64,000 nucleotides of DNA from an uncultured Streptomyces sp. (GTDB lineage: Bacteria; Actinomycetota; Actinomycetes; Streptomycetales; Streptomycetaceae): positions 310,001 to 374,000 of the forward strand of contig NZ_CANLBS010000004.1 in NCBI RefSeq assembly GCF_947488945.1, written 5' to 3'. The notes beneath the pieces are model-generated. The model had not been told where the DNA came from, ran no database searches, and worked only from the letters and a program-made list of their open reading frames with translations. The first letter of the stretch is position 1. Every line of letters starts with the position of its first letter. Of this stretch, positions 1 to 9,076 are shown piece after piece. A program made the translations under genes and the position numbers.

Positions 1-944
1 TACGCCACCGGGCCCGACCGGTCCGCGTCCAGCAGCAGCGAGGACCCGCCGGGCGGGGGAGCGGGCGCCGCGTGGTGGACCACCGTCACCGGGTGGAAGT
101 CCGGCACCCGCAGCCCCGGCAGCAGTTCCGCCGCGGCCCCCGCGCCGGTCGCCAGGAGCAGCGAACGGCAGTCCAGTTCGCCGTGGTCCTTGGTGACGAC
201 CCGGTTGATGCCGGCCCCGGTGACGTGGACGCCGGTCCGCACCGTCCCGGCCGGCAGCGCCGCCGCGAGCAGCTCCGGCAGGGCGGCGGCTCCGCCGGCC
301 GGCACGGCGAGACCACCGCGCGCGTAGTCGCGCAGCACCAGATCGGCGCAGCGGCCGGACGACACCAGCTCCGGGTCGCTCAACAGCGCGGTGAGCAACG
401 GGTGCAGGACGCCCCCTACCGTCCGGGCCGGCAGCCCCCGCGCGGCGGACAACTCCGCCGCCGCCCGCTCCGGACGGGACCACAGCCGGTCGGGCGGCGT
501 GGCGGCCAGCCGGGCCAGTGCCGCCCCCAGCCGCGCCTGGTCCAGCGCGCCGACCACGGCCGCCCCCCGGTGCGCCGGGAACGGATGAAGGGCGCCCGGC
601 CGGGCGCGTACCGCTCTGAACGCGCCCCGTGCGCCCCTGAAGGGCCCGACGGGGTGACGGCGCCCGCCGGAGTGCACCAGCACCCCGGAGGCGAACTCCC
701 GCAGCTCCAGGGCTTCGAGCCCGGGTGCGAGCGGGGCCCCGCCCGGTTGCGGGCTGAGCAGCGGGCCCAGCAGGTCCAGCCGGAACCCGTCCAGGGTGCG
801 GGTGCCGAGCCGCCCGCCCACGTGCCCGGCGGCCTCCAGGACGGTGCAGCTCACCCCCGCCCCGATCAGCCGGTGGGCCGCTGAGAGGCCCGCGACCCCG
901 GCCCCGATGATGACCACGTCCGCGTGGCGCGCCGAGCTGAGCAC
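1..944 (-). CDS. FAD-dependent amine-oxidase/protoporphyrinogen-oxidase-like oxidoreductase (3' end cut by window)
   Basis: Reading leftward, the protein begins with the Rossmann dinucleotide motif VVIIGAGVAGLSAAH, with an acidic residue (VLEA) at the end of the second strand. This is the classic FAD/NAD(P) fingerprint. It is followed by VGGRLGTRTLDGFRLD, typical of the NAD(P)-binding Rossmann-like/amine oxidase family that includes protoporphyrinogen oxidase and phytoene desaturase-like enzymes. About 314 codons are visible and the frame is still open at base 1, so the C-terminus lies outside. I chose the GTG at 942-944 because GGGGAGG sits about 6 nt upstream; the ATG further upstream is in another frame. 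The substrate cannot be told from sequence. The divergent neighbour on the other side is not linked in an operon. Confidence 0.75.
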   Translation of the reverse strand, partial: MLSSARHADVVIIGAGVAGLSAAHRLIGAGVSCTVLEAAGHVGGRLGTRTLDGFRLDLLGPLLSPQPGGAPLAPGLEALELREFASGVLVHSGGRRHPVGPFRGARGAFRAVRARPGALHPFPAHRGAAVVGALDQARLGAALARLAATPPDRLWSRPERAAAELSAARGLPARTVGGVLHPLLTALLSDPELVSSGRCADLVLRDYARGGLAVPAGGAAALPELLAAALPAGTVRTGVHVTGAGINRVVTKDHGELDCRSLLLATGAGAAAELLPGLRVPDFHPVTVVHHAAPAPPPGGSSLLLDADRSGPVA

Positions 945-1183
945 ATCGCCCTCCCCGAGTCGGCAGCGACTGCCGGAGGGGTCATGCCCTCAACCGGCCC
1001 CCGGAATGCCGGAGTTCGGACGCAGGCTAGGAGGATGGCCGATACCCGCGCAGTCGCGCGCACCCCGGGCACCGGTGCACGCCGGTCGCACCCGGCCCCG
1101 CGCCCCCGCCCTGTCTCCCGCCGCCCCGTGCCGGACCCGGAGCCCGACGAAGCGGCGTGCCCGGAGCCGGACGAGCCGGGCGC

Positions 1184-2086
1184 CTACCGTCGCAGCGCCG
1201 CCCGGATGGCGTCCTCGATCCCCGGGAAGGCGAAGGAGAAGCCCGAGTCCAGCAGCCGCCGCGGCACCACCCGCTGGCTGCCGAGCACGTCGGAGGCGAA
1301 CTCGCCGAGCGCCAGCCGCAGCGCCGGCGCGGGGGCGGTGAACACCGTCGGGCGGTGCAGCACCCGGCCCATCGCGGCGGTGACCACCGCGTTGGTGACG
1401 GGCTCCGGCGCGGTCAGGTTGACCGGGCCCGTGCACTCCTCGGTGTCCAGGAGATGGCGCAGCGCCGCGACGTGGTCGTGCAGCGCGATGAAGCTCCAGT
1501 ACTGGAGTCCGTCGCCCAGCCGTCCGCCGAGCCCGGCCTTGAACAGCGGGAACAGCCGCCCCCAGGCGCCGCCCCCGGAGGCGACCACCAGACCGGTGCG
1601 GGCGTGCACGGTCCGTACGCCCGCCTCCTCGGCGGCCGCCGTGGCGGCCTCCCACTCCTCGCAGACGGACGGCAGGAAGCCGTCGCCGGGCGGGGCGTCC
1701 TCGTCCACGGCGCGGTCGCCGGTGTCTCCGTAGAAGCCGATCGCGGAGCCGGAGACCAGCACCCGGGGCGGGGTGTCCAGGGACGCGACCGCCTCGGCCA
1801 CCGCCGCGGTGCCCAGCACCCGGCTGTCCCGGATCTCCTTCTTGTACGCGGCGGTCCAGCGGTGGTCCCCCACCCCGGCCCCGGCCAGATGGACCACGGC
1901 GTCGCAGCCGGCCAGCCGGGAGACGTCGACGTACCCGCGGTGCGGGTCCCACTCGATCTCGTGGACGGTTCTGGCCGGCCGGCGCACCATCGGACGCACT
2001 TCGTGCCCGTCGGCCCGCAGCGAGCGGACGAGGGCCGTTCCGATGAGCCCGGTCGAACCGGTGACGGCGATGCGGGAGCGCTCCAT
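1184..2086 (-). CDS. TIGR01777-family epimerase/SDR protein (SulA/YfcH-like)
   Basis: A 300-residue protein starting MERSRIAVTGSTGLIGTAL. The GxxGxxG nucleotide-binding motif is at residues 9-15, LVSGSAIGFYGDTGDR is the TIGR01777 family hallmark, and the C-terminus (LLDSGFSFAFPGIEDAI) contains the short DUF1731 domain. Length matches the family (about 300 aa). These are atypical extended SDR proteins whose substrate is unknown. In actinobacteria the gene usually lies beside the lipoate and 2-oxoacid dehydrogenase genes, as here near aceE, E2 and lpdA. A second in-frame ATG lies 18 nt upstream (2102-2104); the start used here is the family-typical one. It is divergent from the GNAT gene, with 54 nt between them. 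Confidence 0.85.
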   Translation of the reverse strand: MERSRIAVTGSTGLIGTALVRSLRADGHEVRPMVRRPARTVHEIEWDPHRGYVDVSRLAGCDAVVHLAGAGVGDHRWTAAYKKEIRDSRVLGTAAVAEAVASLDTPPRVLVSGSAIGFYGDTGDRAVDEDAPPGDGFLPSVCEEWEAATAAAEEAGVRTVHARTGLVVASGGGAWGRLFPLFKAGLGGRLGDGLQYWSFIALHDHVAALRHLLDTEECTGPVNLTAPEPVTNAVVTAAMGRVLHRPTVFTAPAPALRLALGEFASDVLGSQRVVPRRLLDSGFSFAFPGIEDAIRAALRR

Positions 2087-2140
2087 CCGTCCATCCTGCC
2101 CCATGGACCGGGCCGGATCCCGGCATGGCACAGTGCCTCC

Positions 2141-2674
2141 ATGAACGATCTCGCCCCGCACACCGTCCGCCCCGCCACGCTCGCGGACGAGGACGCCCTG
2201 GCGGAGCTGGACCGGGCCACCTGGTCCACGCTCCACTCCGTGCAGGACGCGCCGAAGCCGCCGTACCCGCCGTTCTTCGACGAACGCCACCCGCCCCGCG
2301 ACATCCTGGTGGCCGAGACGCACCCGGAGCCGGCGGACGGTCCCGGTGGCCCGCGCGTGGCCGGGTACATCCGGCTGGTCGCGCCCACCCCGCTGCCCTG
2401 CAACCAGCACGTGCGCCAGATACAGGGCCTGGCGGTGGCCGAGTGGGCGCGGGGCAGGGGCGTGGCGCGTGCGCTGCTGCGGGGCGCGCTGGCCGAGGCG
2501 CGCCGGCAGGGCGCGAGCCGCGTCACCCTGCGGGTGCTCGGCCACAACACCCCGGCCCGGGCGCTCTACGCCTCGGAGGGGTTCGCCGTCGAGGGCGTGC
2601 TGCCCGGCGAGTTCCACCTGGCCGGGCGGTACGTGGACGACGTCCTGATGGGCCGCTCGCTCACCGCCGGCTGA
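2141..2674 (+). CDS. GNAT-family N-acetyltransferase
   Basis: A 177-residue single-domain protein. The central QGLAVAEWARGRGVARALL stretch is GNAT motif A, with the RGRGVA pyrophosphate loop that binds acetyl-CoA. HNTPARALYASEGF is the motif B region common in GNATs that ends in the catalytic-loop Tyr and Gly-Phe. No signal peptide or membrane segment is visible, so it should be cytosolic. The substrate (small molecule or protein alpha-amine) cannot be inferred. It starts at the ATG at 2141, 54 nt from the divergent SDR gene, and ends 26 nt before the convergent DUF4240 gene, so it is a single-gene transcript. Confidence 0.85.
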   Translation: MNDLAPHTVRPATLADEDALAELDRATWSTLHSVQDAPKPPYPPFFDERHPPRDILVAETHPEPADGPGGPRVAGYIRLVAPTPLPCNQHVRQIQGLAVAEWARGRGVARALLRGALAEARRQGASRVTLRVLGHNTPARALYASEGFAVEGVLPGEFHLAGRYVDDVLMGRSLTAG

Positions 2675-2699
2675 CTCCCGGGGCCGCCGGCGGGGCGTG

Positions 2700-3221
2700 C
2701 TACTCGGGCCCGAACCGGTCCCAGAGCGCCGGGAAGCGGGCGGCCAGCACCTCGTCGTCCTCGAAGGTGAACGGGATGCCCTCCGGCTCGCGCGGCTGCG
2801 GCGGCAGTCCGAGGTCCGGCGTCTGCGCGCCGGTGAGCTGCTCGTACGCCTCGTCCGCCGCGTACCCCAGCTCCTCGCCGTCGCCGTCGAGCTCCTCGTC
2901 GAAGTCGTCGAGGAGCTCCGCCAGGCTGTCCGGGTCGTGCACCGCGCCCTCGAAGACCTCGCGCCCCTGGCCGATCAGCCAGCACCGGAAGTAGTCGAAG
3001 GCGTCGTCGCTCGCGCCGCCGAGCAGCACCGCCGCGGCGCCCCACAGGTCCCAGCGGTAGGCGCGGTGGTAACGGGCCTCGAAATGGCGGGCGAAGTCGA
3101 CCACCGAGTCCGGGTCCAGCCGCACCAGCCGGTCCACCAGCAGGTCCGCGTGTTCCTCGGGGTCGCCGTCGGCGGCCTCGCGGGTGCTGTCGATGATCTC
3201 CCAGAACGCCGTCTCGTCCAT
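2700..3221 (-). CDS. DUF4240 domain protein
   Basis: A 173-residue acidic protein beginning MDETAFWEIIDSTREA. The pattern FWEIID near the start and DAFDYFRCWLIGQGREVFEGA in the middle (residues about 75-95) are the hallmarks of DUF4240, a family of unknown function common in Streptomyces. There is no signal peptide, membrane segment or known catalytic motif. It lies convergent to the GNAT gene and 190 nt downstream of aceE in the same direction. It could be read through from aceE but has its own short upstream gap. No function is assigned. Confidence 0.8.
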   Translation of the reverse strand: MDETAFWEIIDSTREAADGDPEEHADLLVDRLVRLDPDSVVDFARHFEARYHRAYRWDLWGAAAVLLGGASDDAFDYFRCWLIGQGREVFEGAVHDPDSLAELLDDFDEELDGDGEELGYAADEAYEQLTGAQTPDLGLPPQPREPEGIPFTFEDDEVLAARFPALWDRFGPE

Positions 3222-3411
3222 CACGGATCCAGCATCGGGGCCGCACGTGCTCCGCGCATGCGGAGAGGCCGAATCGAAGCCTTTGGAGGCCCGGGTCCCC
3301 CGAGTGGCTCGTACGGACGTCCGGTGGGGTCGACGGGTGTACGACGCGGCCGGGCCGGGCACGACGGATGGCCGGGCCCGGCCCGGCCGGGTGCTGGTGG
3401 TGCGTACGGGC

Positions 3412-6078
3412 TCAGAGCCCGTAGCGCTCCCGTGCCTCCTTGACGGCGGAGGCGGGGATCTCGCCGCGGCGGGCGAGCTGGGCCAGCGACGCGACGACGA
3501 CCGAGCGGGCGTCCACGCCGAAGTGGCGGCGGGCGGCGTCGCGGGTGTCGGAGATGCCGAACCCGTCGGTGCCGAGCGAGGACCAGTCCTGCTCCACCCA
3601 CTGGCTGATCTGGTCGGGGACCTGGCGCATCCAGTCGCTGACCGCGAGGACCGGGCCCGGGGCGCCGGACAGCGCCTGGGTCACGTACGGCACCCGCTCC
3701 TCGCCGCGCAGCAGGGCCGCGTCGGCCTCCAGCGCGTCGCGGCGCAGCTCGCCCCACGAGGTGGCGGACCAGACGTCGGCGGTGACACCCCAGTCCGAGC
3801 TGAGCAGTTCCTGGGCCTCCAGGGCCCAGTGGATCGCCGTGCCGGAGGCCAGCAGTTGCAGGCGCGGCGCGTCGGCGGAGGCCGGGGCCCCCTCCTTGAA
3901 GCGGTAGAGGCCCTTGACGATGCCCTCCTCGACGCCGTCCGGCATCGCGGGCTGGGGCTTCGGCTCGTTGTAGACCGTCAGGTAGTAGAAGACGTTCTCG
4001 GCCTCGGGGCCGTACATGCGGCGCAGACCGTCCTTGACGATCACCGCGATCTCGTACGCGAACGCCGGGTCGTAGTTGAGCGACGCGGGGTTGGTGGCGG
4101 CGATCAGGTGCGAGTGGCCGTCCGCGTGCTGGAGGCCCTCACCGGTCAGCGTCGTGCGGCCCGCGGTGGCGCCGACGATGAAGCCCTTGCCGAGCTGGTC
4201 GGCGAGCTGCCACATCTGGTCGCCGGTCCGCTGCCAGCCGAACATCGAGTAGAAGATGTAGAACGGGATCATCGTCTCGCCGTGCGTCGCGTACGACGTG
4301 GCGGCGGCGATGAAGTCGGCCATGGCGCCGGCCTCGGTGATCCCCTCGTTGAGGATCTGGCCGTCCTTGGCTTCCTTGTAGTACATGAGCTGGTCGCGGT
4401 CGACCGGCTCGTACGTCTGGCCCAGCGGCGAGTAGATGCCGGCCGACGGGAAGAGCGACTCCATGCCGAAGGTGCGGGCCTCGTCGGGGACGATCGGAAC
4501 CCAGCGCCGGCCGGACTCCTTGTCCCGCATCAGGTCCTTGACCAGCCGGACGAAGGCCATCGTGGTGGCCATCTCCTGTTTGCCCGACCCCTTGTACAGG
4601 GCCTTGAACGCGCGCTCCTCGGGGGCCGGCAGGGCCGCCGCGTGCACCCGGCGGGCCGGGGCGGGGCCGCCGAGGGCGGCACGGCGCTCCTGGAGGTAGC
4701 GGACCTCGGGGGAGTCGGCGCCGGGGTGGCCGTAGGGCACCACGCCGTCCTCGAAGGCGCTGTCCGGGATCGGGAGTCCGAGCAGCTCGCGCATGCCCTT
4801 GAACTCGTCGATCGACAGCTTCTTCATCTGGTGGTTGGCGTTCTTCGACTCGAAGCCCTTGCCGAGGGTGTAGCCCTTCACCGTCTGGGCGAGGATCACG
4901 GTCGGCGCGCCCTTGTGGGACAGCGCCGCCCGGTACGCCGCGTAGACCTTGCGGGCCTCGTGGCCGCCGCGCGAGGTGTAGAAACACTCGGCGATCTTCG
5001 CGTCGGTGAGCAGCTTGGCCATCTCCGCGAGGGCCGGCTCGGAGCCGAAGAAGTGCTCGCGGATGTACGACACGTCGCGGGTGGCGTACGTCTGGAACTG
5101 GGCGTCGGGCACCTGGCGGAGCCGGCGGACCAGCGCGCCCGTGGTGTCGAGCTGGAACAGCTCGTCCCAGGCGGAGCCCCAGAGGGTCTTGACGACGTTC
5201 CAGCCGGCGCCGCGGAAGGCGCCCTCCAGCTCCTGCACCACGCGGAAGTTGGCGCGGACCGGGCCGTCGAGCCGCTGCAGGTTGCAGTTGATGACGAAGG
5301 TCAGGTTGTCGAGCTGCTCACGGGCCGCGAGGGCCAGGGCGGCGGTCGACTCGGGCTCGTCCATCTCGCCGTCGCCGAGGAAGGCCCAGACGTGCGAGTT
5401 CGACGTGTCCTTGATGCTGCGATTGGCCAGGTACCGGTTGAAGCGCGCCTGGTAGATCGCCGACAGCGGGCCGAGGCCCATCGAGACGGTGGGGAACTCC
5501 CACAGCCAGGGCAGCCGGCGCGGGTGCGGGTAGGACGGCAGGCCGTTGCCACCGGCCTCCTGGCGGAAGTTGTCGAGCTGCTGCTCGCTCAGCCGTCCGT
5601 CGAGGAAGGCGCGGGCGTAGATGCCGGGGGAGGCGTGGCCCTGGATGTAGAGCTGGTCGCCGGAGCCGTCCCCCTCCTTGCCGCGGAAGAAGTGGTTGAA
5701 GCCGGTCTCGTACAGCCAGGCCGCCGAGGCGAAGGTGGCGATGTGGCCGCCGACCCCGTGCTTCGCGCCGCGGGTCACCATGGCCGCCGCGTTCCAGCGG
5801 TTCCAGGCGGTGATCCGGGATTCCATCTCCAGGTCGCCGTCGAACGCGGGCTCGGCGGCGGTCGGGATGGTGTTGACGTAGTCGCTCTCCAGCAGCTTGG
5901 GCAGCGCGATGCCGGCGCCCTCGGCGTGCTGGAGCGAGCGGCGCATCAGGTACGCGGCGCGGTGCGGACCCGCCGCCTTGGTGACGGCATCCAGGGAGGC
6001 CGCCCATTCGGCGGTCTCCTCGGGGTCGCGGTCCGGGAGCTGGTCGAGCTCGCTCGGCTTTCCTACGGGGTCGGTCAT
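3412..6078 (-). CDS. aceE: Pyruvate dehydrogenase E1 component, homodimeric type
   Basis: An 888-residue thiamine diphosphate enzyme that decarboxylates pyruvate and reductively acetylates the lipoyl group of E2. Length is typical of the single-chain (AceE) class used by actinobacteria and enterics, not the alpha2beta2 class. The ThDP/Mg motif GDGEMDEPES lies at residues 235-244, and conserved segments such as GGHIATFASAAW (110-121) and the C-terminal EERVPYVTQALSG support the call. A GGAAGG ribosome site precedes the ATG by about 9 nt. It lies on the same strand as the E2 and lpdA genes but has its own promoter and a GntR regulator just upstream. In actinobacteria AceE is known to join a mixed pyruvate/2-oxoglutarate dehydrogenase assembly sharing E2 and E3. 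Confidence 0.97.
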   Translation of the reverse strand: MTDPVGKPSELDQLPDRDPEETAEWAASLDAVTKAAGPHRAAYLMRRSLQHAEGAGIALPKLLESDYVNTIPTAAEPAFDGDLEMESRITAWNRWNAAAMVTRGAKHGVGGHIATFASAAWLYETGFNHFFRGKEGDGSGDQLYIQGHASPGIYARAFLDGRLSEQQLDNFRQEAGGNGLPSYPHPRRLPWLWEFPTVSMGLGPLSAIYQARFNRYLANRSIKDTSNSHVWAFLGDGEMDEPESTAALALAAREQLDNLTFVINCNLQRLDGPVRANFRVVQELEGAFRGAGWNVVKTLWGSAWDELFQLDTTGALVRRLRQVPDAQFQTYATRDVSYIREHFFGSEPALAEMAKLLTDAKIAECFYTSRGGHEARKVYAAYRAALSHKGAPTVILAQTVKGYTLGKGFESKNANHQMKKLSIDEFKGMRELLGLPIPDSAFEDGVVPYGHPGADSPEVRYLQERRAALGGPAPARRVHAAALPAPEERAFKALYKGSGKQEMATTMAFVRLVKDLMRDKESGRRWVPIVPDEARTFGMESLFPSAGIYSPLGQTYEPVDRDQLMYYKEAKDGQILNEGITEAGAMADFIAAATSYATHGETMIPFYIFYSMFGWQRTGDQMWQLADQLGKGFIVGATAGRTTLTGEGLQHADGHSHLIAATNPASLNYDPAFAYEIAVIVKDGLRRMYGPEAENVFYYLTVYNEPKPQPAMPDGVEEGIVKGLYRFKEGAPASADAPRLQLLASGTAIHWALEAQELLSSDWGVTADVWSATSWGELRRDALEADAALLRGEERVPYVTQALSGAPGPVLAVSDWMRQVPDQISQWVEQDWSSLGTDGFGISDTRDAARRHFGVDARSVVVASLAQLARRGEIPASAVKEARERYGL

Positions 6079-6163
6079 GATCGCCGCCTTCCGGAGTGGG
6101 AGGGGGTGGAGAAGGCCCTGGCTGGCAGGACAGGGCGATGGGGCCGGTGGGCCCGCGGAGTGA

Positions 6164-6193
6164 ACTGTAAACGGCTGATCGATGATCGATCAA
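6164..6193 (-). promoter_or_regulatory. Predicted sigma-70-type promoter of aceE
   Basis: On the minus strand TTGATC (6193-6188) and TACAGT (6169-6164) are separated by 18 nt, a good match to the vegetative actinobacterial promoter. It would give a leader of roughly 75-80 nt to the aceE ATG. The palindrome at 6176-6192 sits on the -35 box and spacer. In the rest of the 324-nt gap between aceE and the GntR gene (6194-6402) I see nothing beyond an AT-richer patch. Confidence 0.55.
6176..6192. promoter_or_regulatory. Perfect 17-bp palindrome, candidate operator in the aceE promoter
   Basis: The arms TGATCGAT (6176-6183) and ATCGATCA (6185-6192) are perfect reverse complements around a central G. 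The element overlaps the predicted -35 hexamer and spacer of aceE, so a bound protein would block RNA polymerase. The FadR/FCD-type GntR protein encoded immediately upstream is the obvious candidate, but a different regulator is possible. Confidence 0.5.
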
Positions 6194-6402
6194 AGGGTTG
6201 AAAGGGAAATCTTTACGAACCGCGAAAAGTGGCATGGGGTGCCGCGAAACGGGGCACGCAGTGACGGGTCAAAGCGTTACTTATCGGGCGCGCACTGCGC
6301 ATACGAGCGTCTGCCGTGACAGATGGGAAACGCGGCGGAAACCCGGAAGCAGCCGTCGGGAGGGGGCCTCCGATCCCGTGCCACGGGCCGGCGGGGGTCG
6401 CG

Positions 6403-7026
6403 TCAGGCGCGCGGGGCGCAGCCGAGGACGTGCGCCTTCACCAGCACGCCGATCTGCGGGTCCTGACGCTGGAACGCTTCGACCAGCGCCTCGTGCTCCT
6501 CGGCGTACGACTTCTGCACGGTGCCCAGCCAGCGGATCGACAGGGCGGTGAACACCTCGATGCCGAGCCCCTCCCAGGTGTGCAGCAGCACCGCGTTGCC
6601 GGCCGCGCGCACCAACTCCCGGTGGAATCCGACCGTGTGGCGCACCTGCGCCTCGCCGTCCGCCGCCCGGTCGGCCTCGTACAGGGCCGTGACGTGCGGC
6701 TGGAGCGCCGAGCAGTCCTCGCCGAGGGCGGGGGCCGCCAGCTCCGCGGCGATCTGCTCCAGGCCCGCCCGCACCGGGTAGCTCTCCTCCAGGTCGGCGG
6801 CCGTCAGATTGCGGACCCGGACGCCCTTGTTGGGCGCCGACTCGATCAGCCGCAGCGTCTCCAGCTCGCGCAGCGCCTCGCGCACCGGCGTCTGGCTGAC
6901 CTCCAGCTCGGTGGCGATCCGGCGTTCCACGATCCGCTCGCCCGGCTTCCAGCGCCCGCTGACGATCCCGTCCACGATGTGCTCGCGGATCTGTTCGCGC
7001 AGCGAGTGGACGACGGGCGGGGTCAT
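6403..7026 (-). CDS. GntR-family transcriptional regulator, FadR/FCD subfamily
   Basis: A 207-residue regulator. Residues 1-70 form the winged helix-turn-helix, with LREQIREHIVDGIVSGRWKPGE and VSQTPVREALRELETLRLIE as the typical GntR signature. Residues about 80-200 form an all-helical FCD effector domain (HRELVRAAGNAVLLHTWEGL carries the metal/ligand region). It sits directly upstream of aceE, on the same strand, with a 324-nt gap, and is preceded by a strong terminator that insulates it from the E2 gene. By position it probably controls pyruvate dehydrogenase E1 expression in response to pyruvate, lactate or a related acid, by analogy with PdhR. This is inference; the ligand is not visible in the sequence. 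Confidence 0.88.
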   Translation of the reverse strand: MTPPVVHSLREQIREHIVDGIVSGRWKPGERIVERRIATELEVSQTPVREALRELETLRLIESAPNKGVRVRNLTAADLEESYPVRAGLEQIAAELAAPALGEDCSALQPHVTALYEADRAADGEAQVRHTVGFHRELVRAAGNAVLLHTWEGLGIEVFTALSIRWLGTVQKSYAEEHEALVEAFQRQDPQIGVLVKAHVLGCAPRA

Positions 7027-7092
7027 GGAGGGCTCCTTCGGGGCACAACCGGTGCTGGCTGCACCGAACGCGGTCGTGGCGGCGACCGGTGG

Positions 7093-7102
7093 TGTCTAGA
7101 CA
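7093..7102. promoter_or_regulatory. Palindrome TGTCTAGACA, candidate GntR autoregulatory operator
   Basis: A perfect 10-bp palindrome about 67 nt upstream of the GntR start. The sequence TTGTCTAGACA closely resembles operators reported for FCD-type GntR proteins, which commonly read TTGTnTAnACAA. This makes autoregulation by the adjacent gene plausible. Confidence 0.5.
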
Positions 7103-7107
7103 ATACG

Positions 7108-7148
7108 GCGGCGCCCCCGTCCGGAAGGGTTCCGGACGGGGGCGCCGC
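7108..7148 (-). terminator. Strong hairpin terminator after the E2 gene
   Basis: A perfect 19-bp inverted repeat (7108-7126 with 7130-7148) with a GGG loop lies 27 nt past the E2 stop codon. It has no U-tract, which is usual in Streptomyces. It separates the lpdA-E2 transcript from the GntR gene. Confidence 0.85.
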
Positions 7149-7175
7149 TGGTGAGGCTGGTTACAGCCGGAGGGT

Positions 7176-9020
7176 TCAGAGGCCGAGCTCGACCTCGAAC
7201 TCGCCCGCCTCCAGGATCGCCTTGACCGTGGTCAGGTAACGGGCGGCGTCCGCGCCGTCCACCAGACGGTGGTCGTAGGAGAGCGAGAGGTAGGTCATGT
7301 CGCGCACCGCGATGGTCTCGCCGAGGTCCGGGTGGTCGATGACCACCGGACGGCGGACCGTGGCGCCGATGCCCAGGATGGCGGCCTGGTTCGGCGGCAC
7401 GATGACGGTGTCGAACAGGGCGCCGCGCGAACCGGTGTTGCTGATCGTGAAGGTGGCGCCGGACATGTCGTCCGGGGTCAGGCCGCCGCCGCGGGCCTTG
7501 CCGGCCAGCTCGGCGGTCTTCTTCGCGATACCGGCGATGTTCAGGTCGCCCGCACCCTTGATGACCGGGGTCATCAGACCCTTCTCGGCGTCCACGGCGA
7601 TGCCGATGTTCTCCGAGTCGAAGTACGTGATGGTGCCTTCGCCCTCGTTGATCCGGGCGTTGACGACCGGGTGGGCCTTCAGCGCCTGGGCCGCCGCCTT
7701 CACGAAGAACGGCATCGGGGACAGCTTGACGCCCTCACGGGCGGCGAAGTCGGCCTTCGCCTTGTTGCGCAGCTTCATCAGCTTGGTGATGTCGACCTCC
7801 AGCACGGAGGTCAGCTGGGCCTGCGAGTGCAGCGCCTTCATCATGTTGTCGCCGATGACCTTGCGCATGCGGGTCATCTTGACCGTCTGACCGCGCAGCG
7901 GGGACGCCTCGACCTTCGGGGCCTTGGCGGCCGGGGCGGACGCGGCGGGGGCCGGGGTCGCGGCGGCGGCCTTGGCGGCCTCCGCGGCGGCGACGACGTC
8001 CTGCTTGCGGATGCGGCCACCGACGCCGCTGCCCTTGACCTGGCTCAGGTCGACGCCGTTCTCCGACGCCAGCTTGCGGACGAGCGGGGTGACGTAGGCG
8101 CCGTCGTCGCCGGAGGGCGCGGCCGGAGCGGCCGGAGCCGCCGGGGCGACGGGGGCGGGCGCTGCCGGCGCGGGCGCCGGGGCGGCCGGAGCCTGGGCGG
8201 CCGGAGCCGGAGCCGCGGGGGCCTGCGGAGCCGGGGCGGGAGCCGCGGGAGCCGGTGCCGGGGCTGCCGGAGCCGGAGCGGCCGGTGCCGGTGCCGGGGC
8301 TGCCGGAGCCTGGGCGGCCGGAGCCGGAGCGGCGGCCGGGGCGGGCGCGGCGGCCGGGGCGGGCGCGGCGGCCGGGGCGGCACCGGGCGCACCGATGACG
8401 GCGAGCTTGGCGCCGACCTCGGCGGTCTCGTCCTCGGCGACGACGATCTCCAGCAGCACGCCGGAGACCGGGGCCGGGATCTCGGTGTCGACCTTGTCCG
8501 TGGAGACCTCCAGGAGGGGCTCGTCCTCGGAGACCTCCTCGCCGACCTCCTTCAGCCAGCGGGTGACGGTGCCCTCGGTGACGCTCTCGCCGAGCGCCGG
8601 CAGGGTGACGTCGGTGCCCTCGGCGGACGAACCGCCGGTGGCGGCCTCGGCGGTCGGAGCCGCGGCCGGGGCCTCGGTCTCCGTCGACGGGGCGGTGGGG
8701 GCCTCGGTGGCGGGCGCCGGGGCGGCCTCCGCGGCCGGGGCGGACTCGGCGGCCGGGGCGGACTCGGCGGCCGGGGCGCCGGAGCCGTCGTCGATGACGG
8801 CCAGCTCTGCGCCGACCTCGACGGTCTCGTCCTCGGCGACCTTGATGGAGGCCAGGACGCCCGACGCGGGAGCCGGGATCTCGGTGTCGACCTTGTCGGT
8901 CGAGACCTCGAGCAACGGCTCGTCGGCCTCGACGCGCTCGCCCTCGGCCTTCAGCCAACGGGTGACAGTGCCCTCGGTGACGCTCTCGCCGAGCGCCGGA
9001 AGGGTTACGGAAACCGACAT
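7176..9020 (-). CDS. sucB: 2-oxoacid dehydrogenase E2 (dihydrolipoamide acyltransferase), two lipoyl domains
   Basis: A 614-residue acyltransferase core of the pyruvate/2-oxoglutarate dehydrogenase complexes. Domain order: lipoyl domain 1 (residues 1-80, lipoyl lysine K43 in STDKVD), Ala/Pro/Glu linker, lipoyl domain 2 (136-212, K176), an unusually long Ala-Pro linker (about 215-305), the peripheral subunit-binding domain ([17 protein letters not shown]), and the catalytic domain ending in YDHRLVDG, with the HxxxDG active site near residue 595. Family members are annotated either SucB or DlaT; in mycobacteria the orthologue serves pyruvate dehydrogenase. It lies 56 nt downstream of lpdA on the same strand, so E3 and E2 are probably co-transcribed. 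Confidence 0.95.
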   Translation of the reverse strand: MSVSVTLPALGESVTEGTVTRWLKAEGERVEADEPLLEVSTDKVDTEIPAPASGVLASIKVAEDETVEVGAELAVIDDGSGAPAAESAPAAESAPAAEAAPAPATEAPTAPSTETEAPAAAPTAEAATGGSSAEGTDVTLPALGESVTEGTVTRWLKEVGEEVSEDEPLLEVSTDKVDTEIPAPVSGVLLEIVVAEDETAEVGAKLAVIGAPGAAPAAAPAPAAAPAPAAAPAPAAQAPAAPAPAPAAPAPAAPAPAPAAPAPAPQAPAAPAPAAQAPAAPAPAPAAPAPVAPAAPAAPAAPSGDDGAYVTPLVRKLASENGVDLSQVKGSGVGGRIRKQDVVAAAEAAKAAAATPAPAASAPAAKAPKVEASPLRGQTVKMTRMRKVIGDNMMKALHSQAQLTSVLEVDITKLMKLRNKAKADFAAREGVKLSPMPFFVKAAAQALKAHPVVNARINEGEGTITYFDSENIGIAVDAEKGLMTPVIKGAGDLNIAGIAKKTAELAGKARGGGLTPDDMSGATFTISNTGSRGALFDTVIVPPNQAAILGIGATVRRPVVIDHPDLGETIAVRDMTYLSLSYDHRLVDGADAARYLTTVKAILEAGEFEVELGL

Positions 9021-9076
9021 GGTTTCAGTTGCTCCTTACGAATGTGCGGAAGTGGTCGGTCGTCCCCGGGACTGGA

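Noticed and set aside
3184..6201. A 1005-codon open frame on the plus strand opposite aceE
   Set aside because: It mirrors aceE codon positions and encodes a Gly/Arg/Val-rich sequence with no domain; it is a by-product of high third-position G+C.
8100..8390. Tandem repeat region that might be an inserted element
   Set aside because: It is in frame and encodes the Ala-Pro linker of E2; no target duplications or mobile genes.
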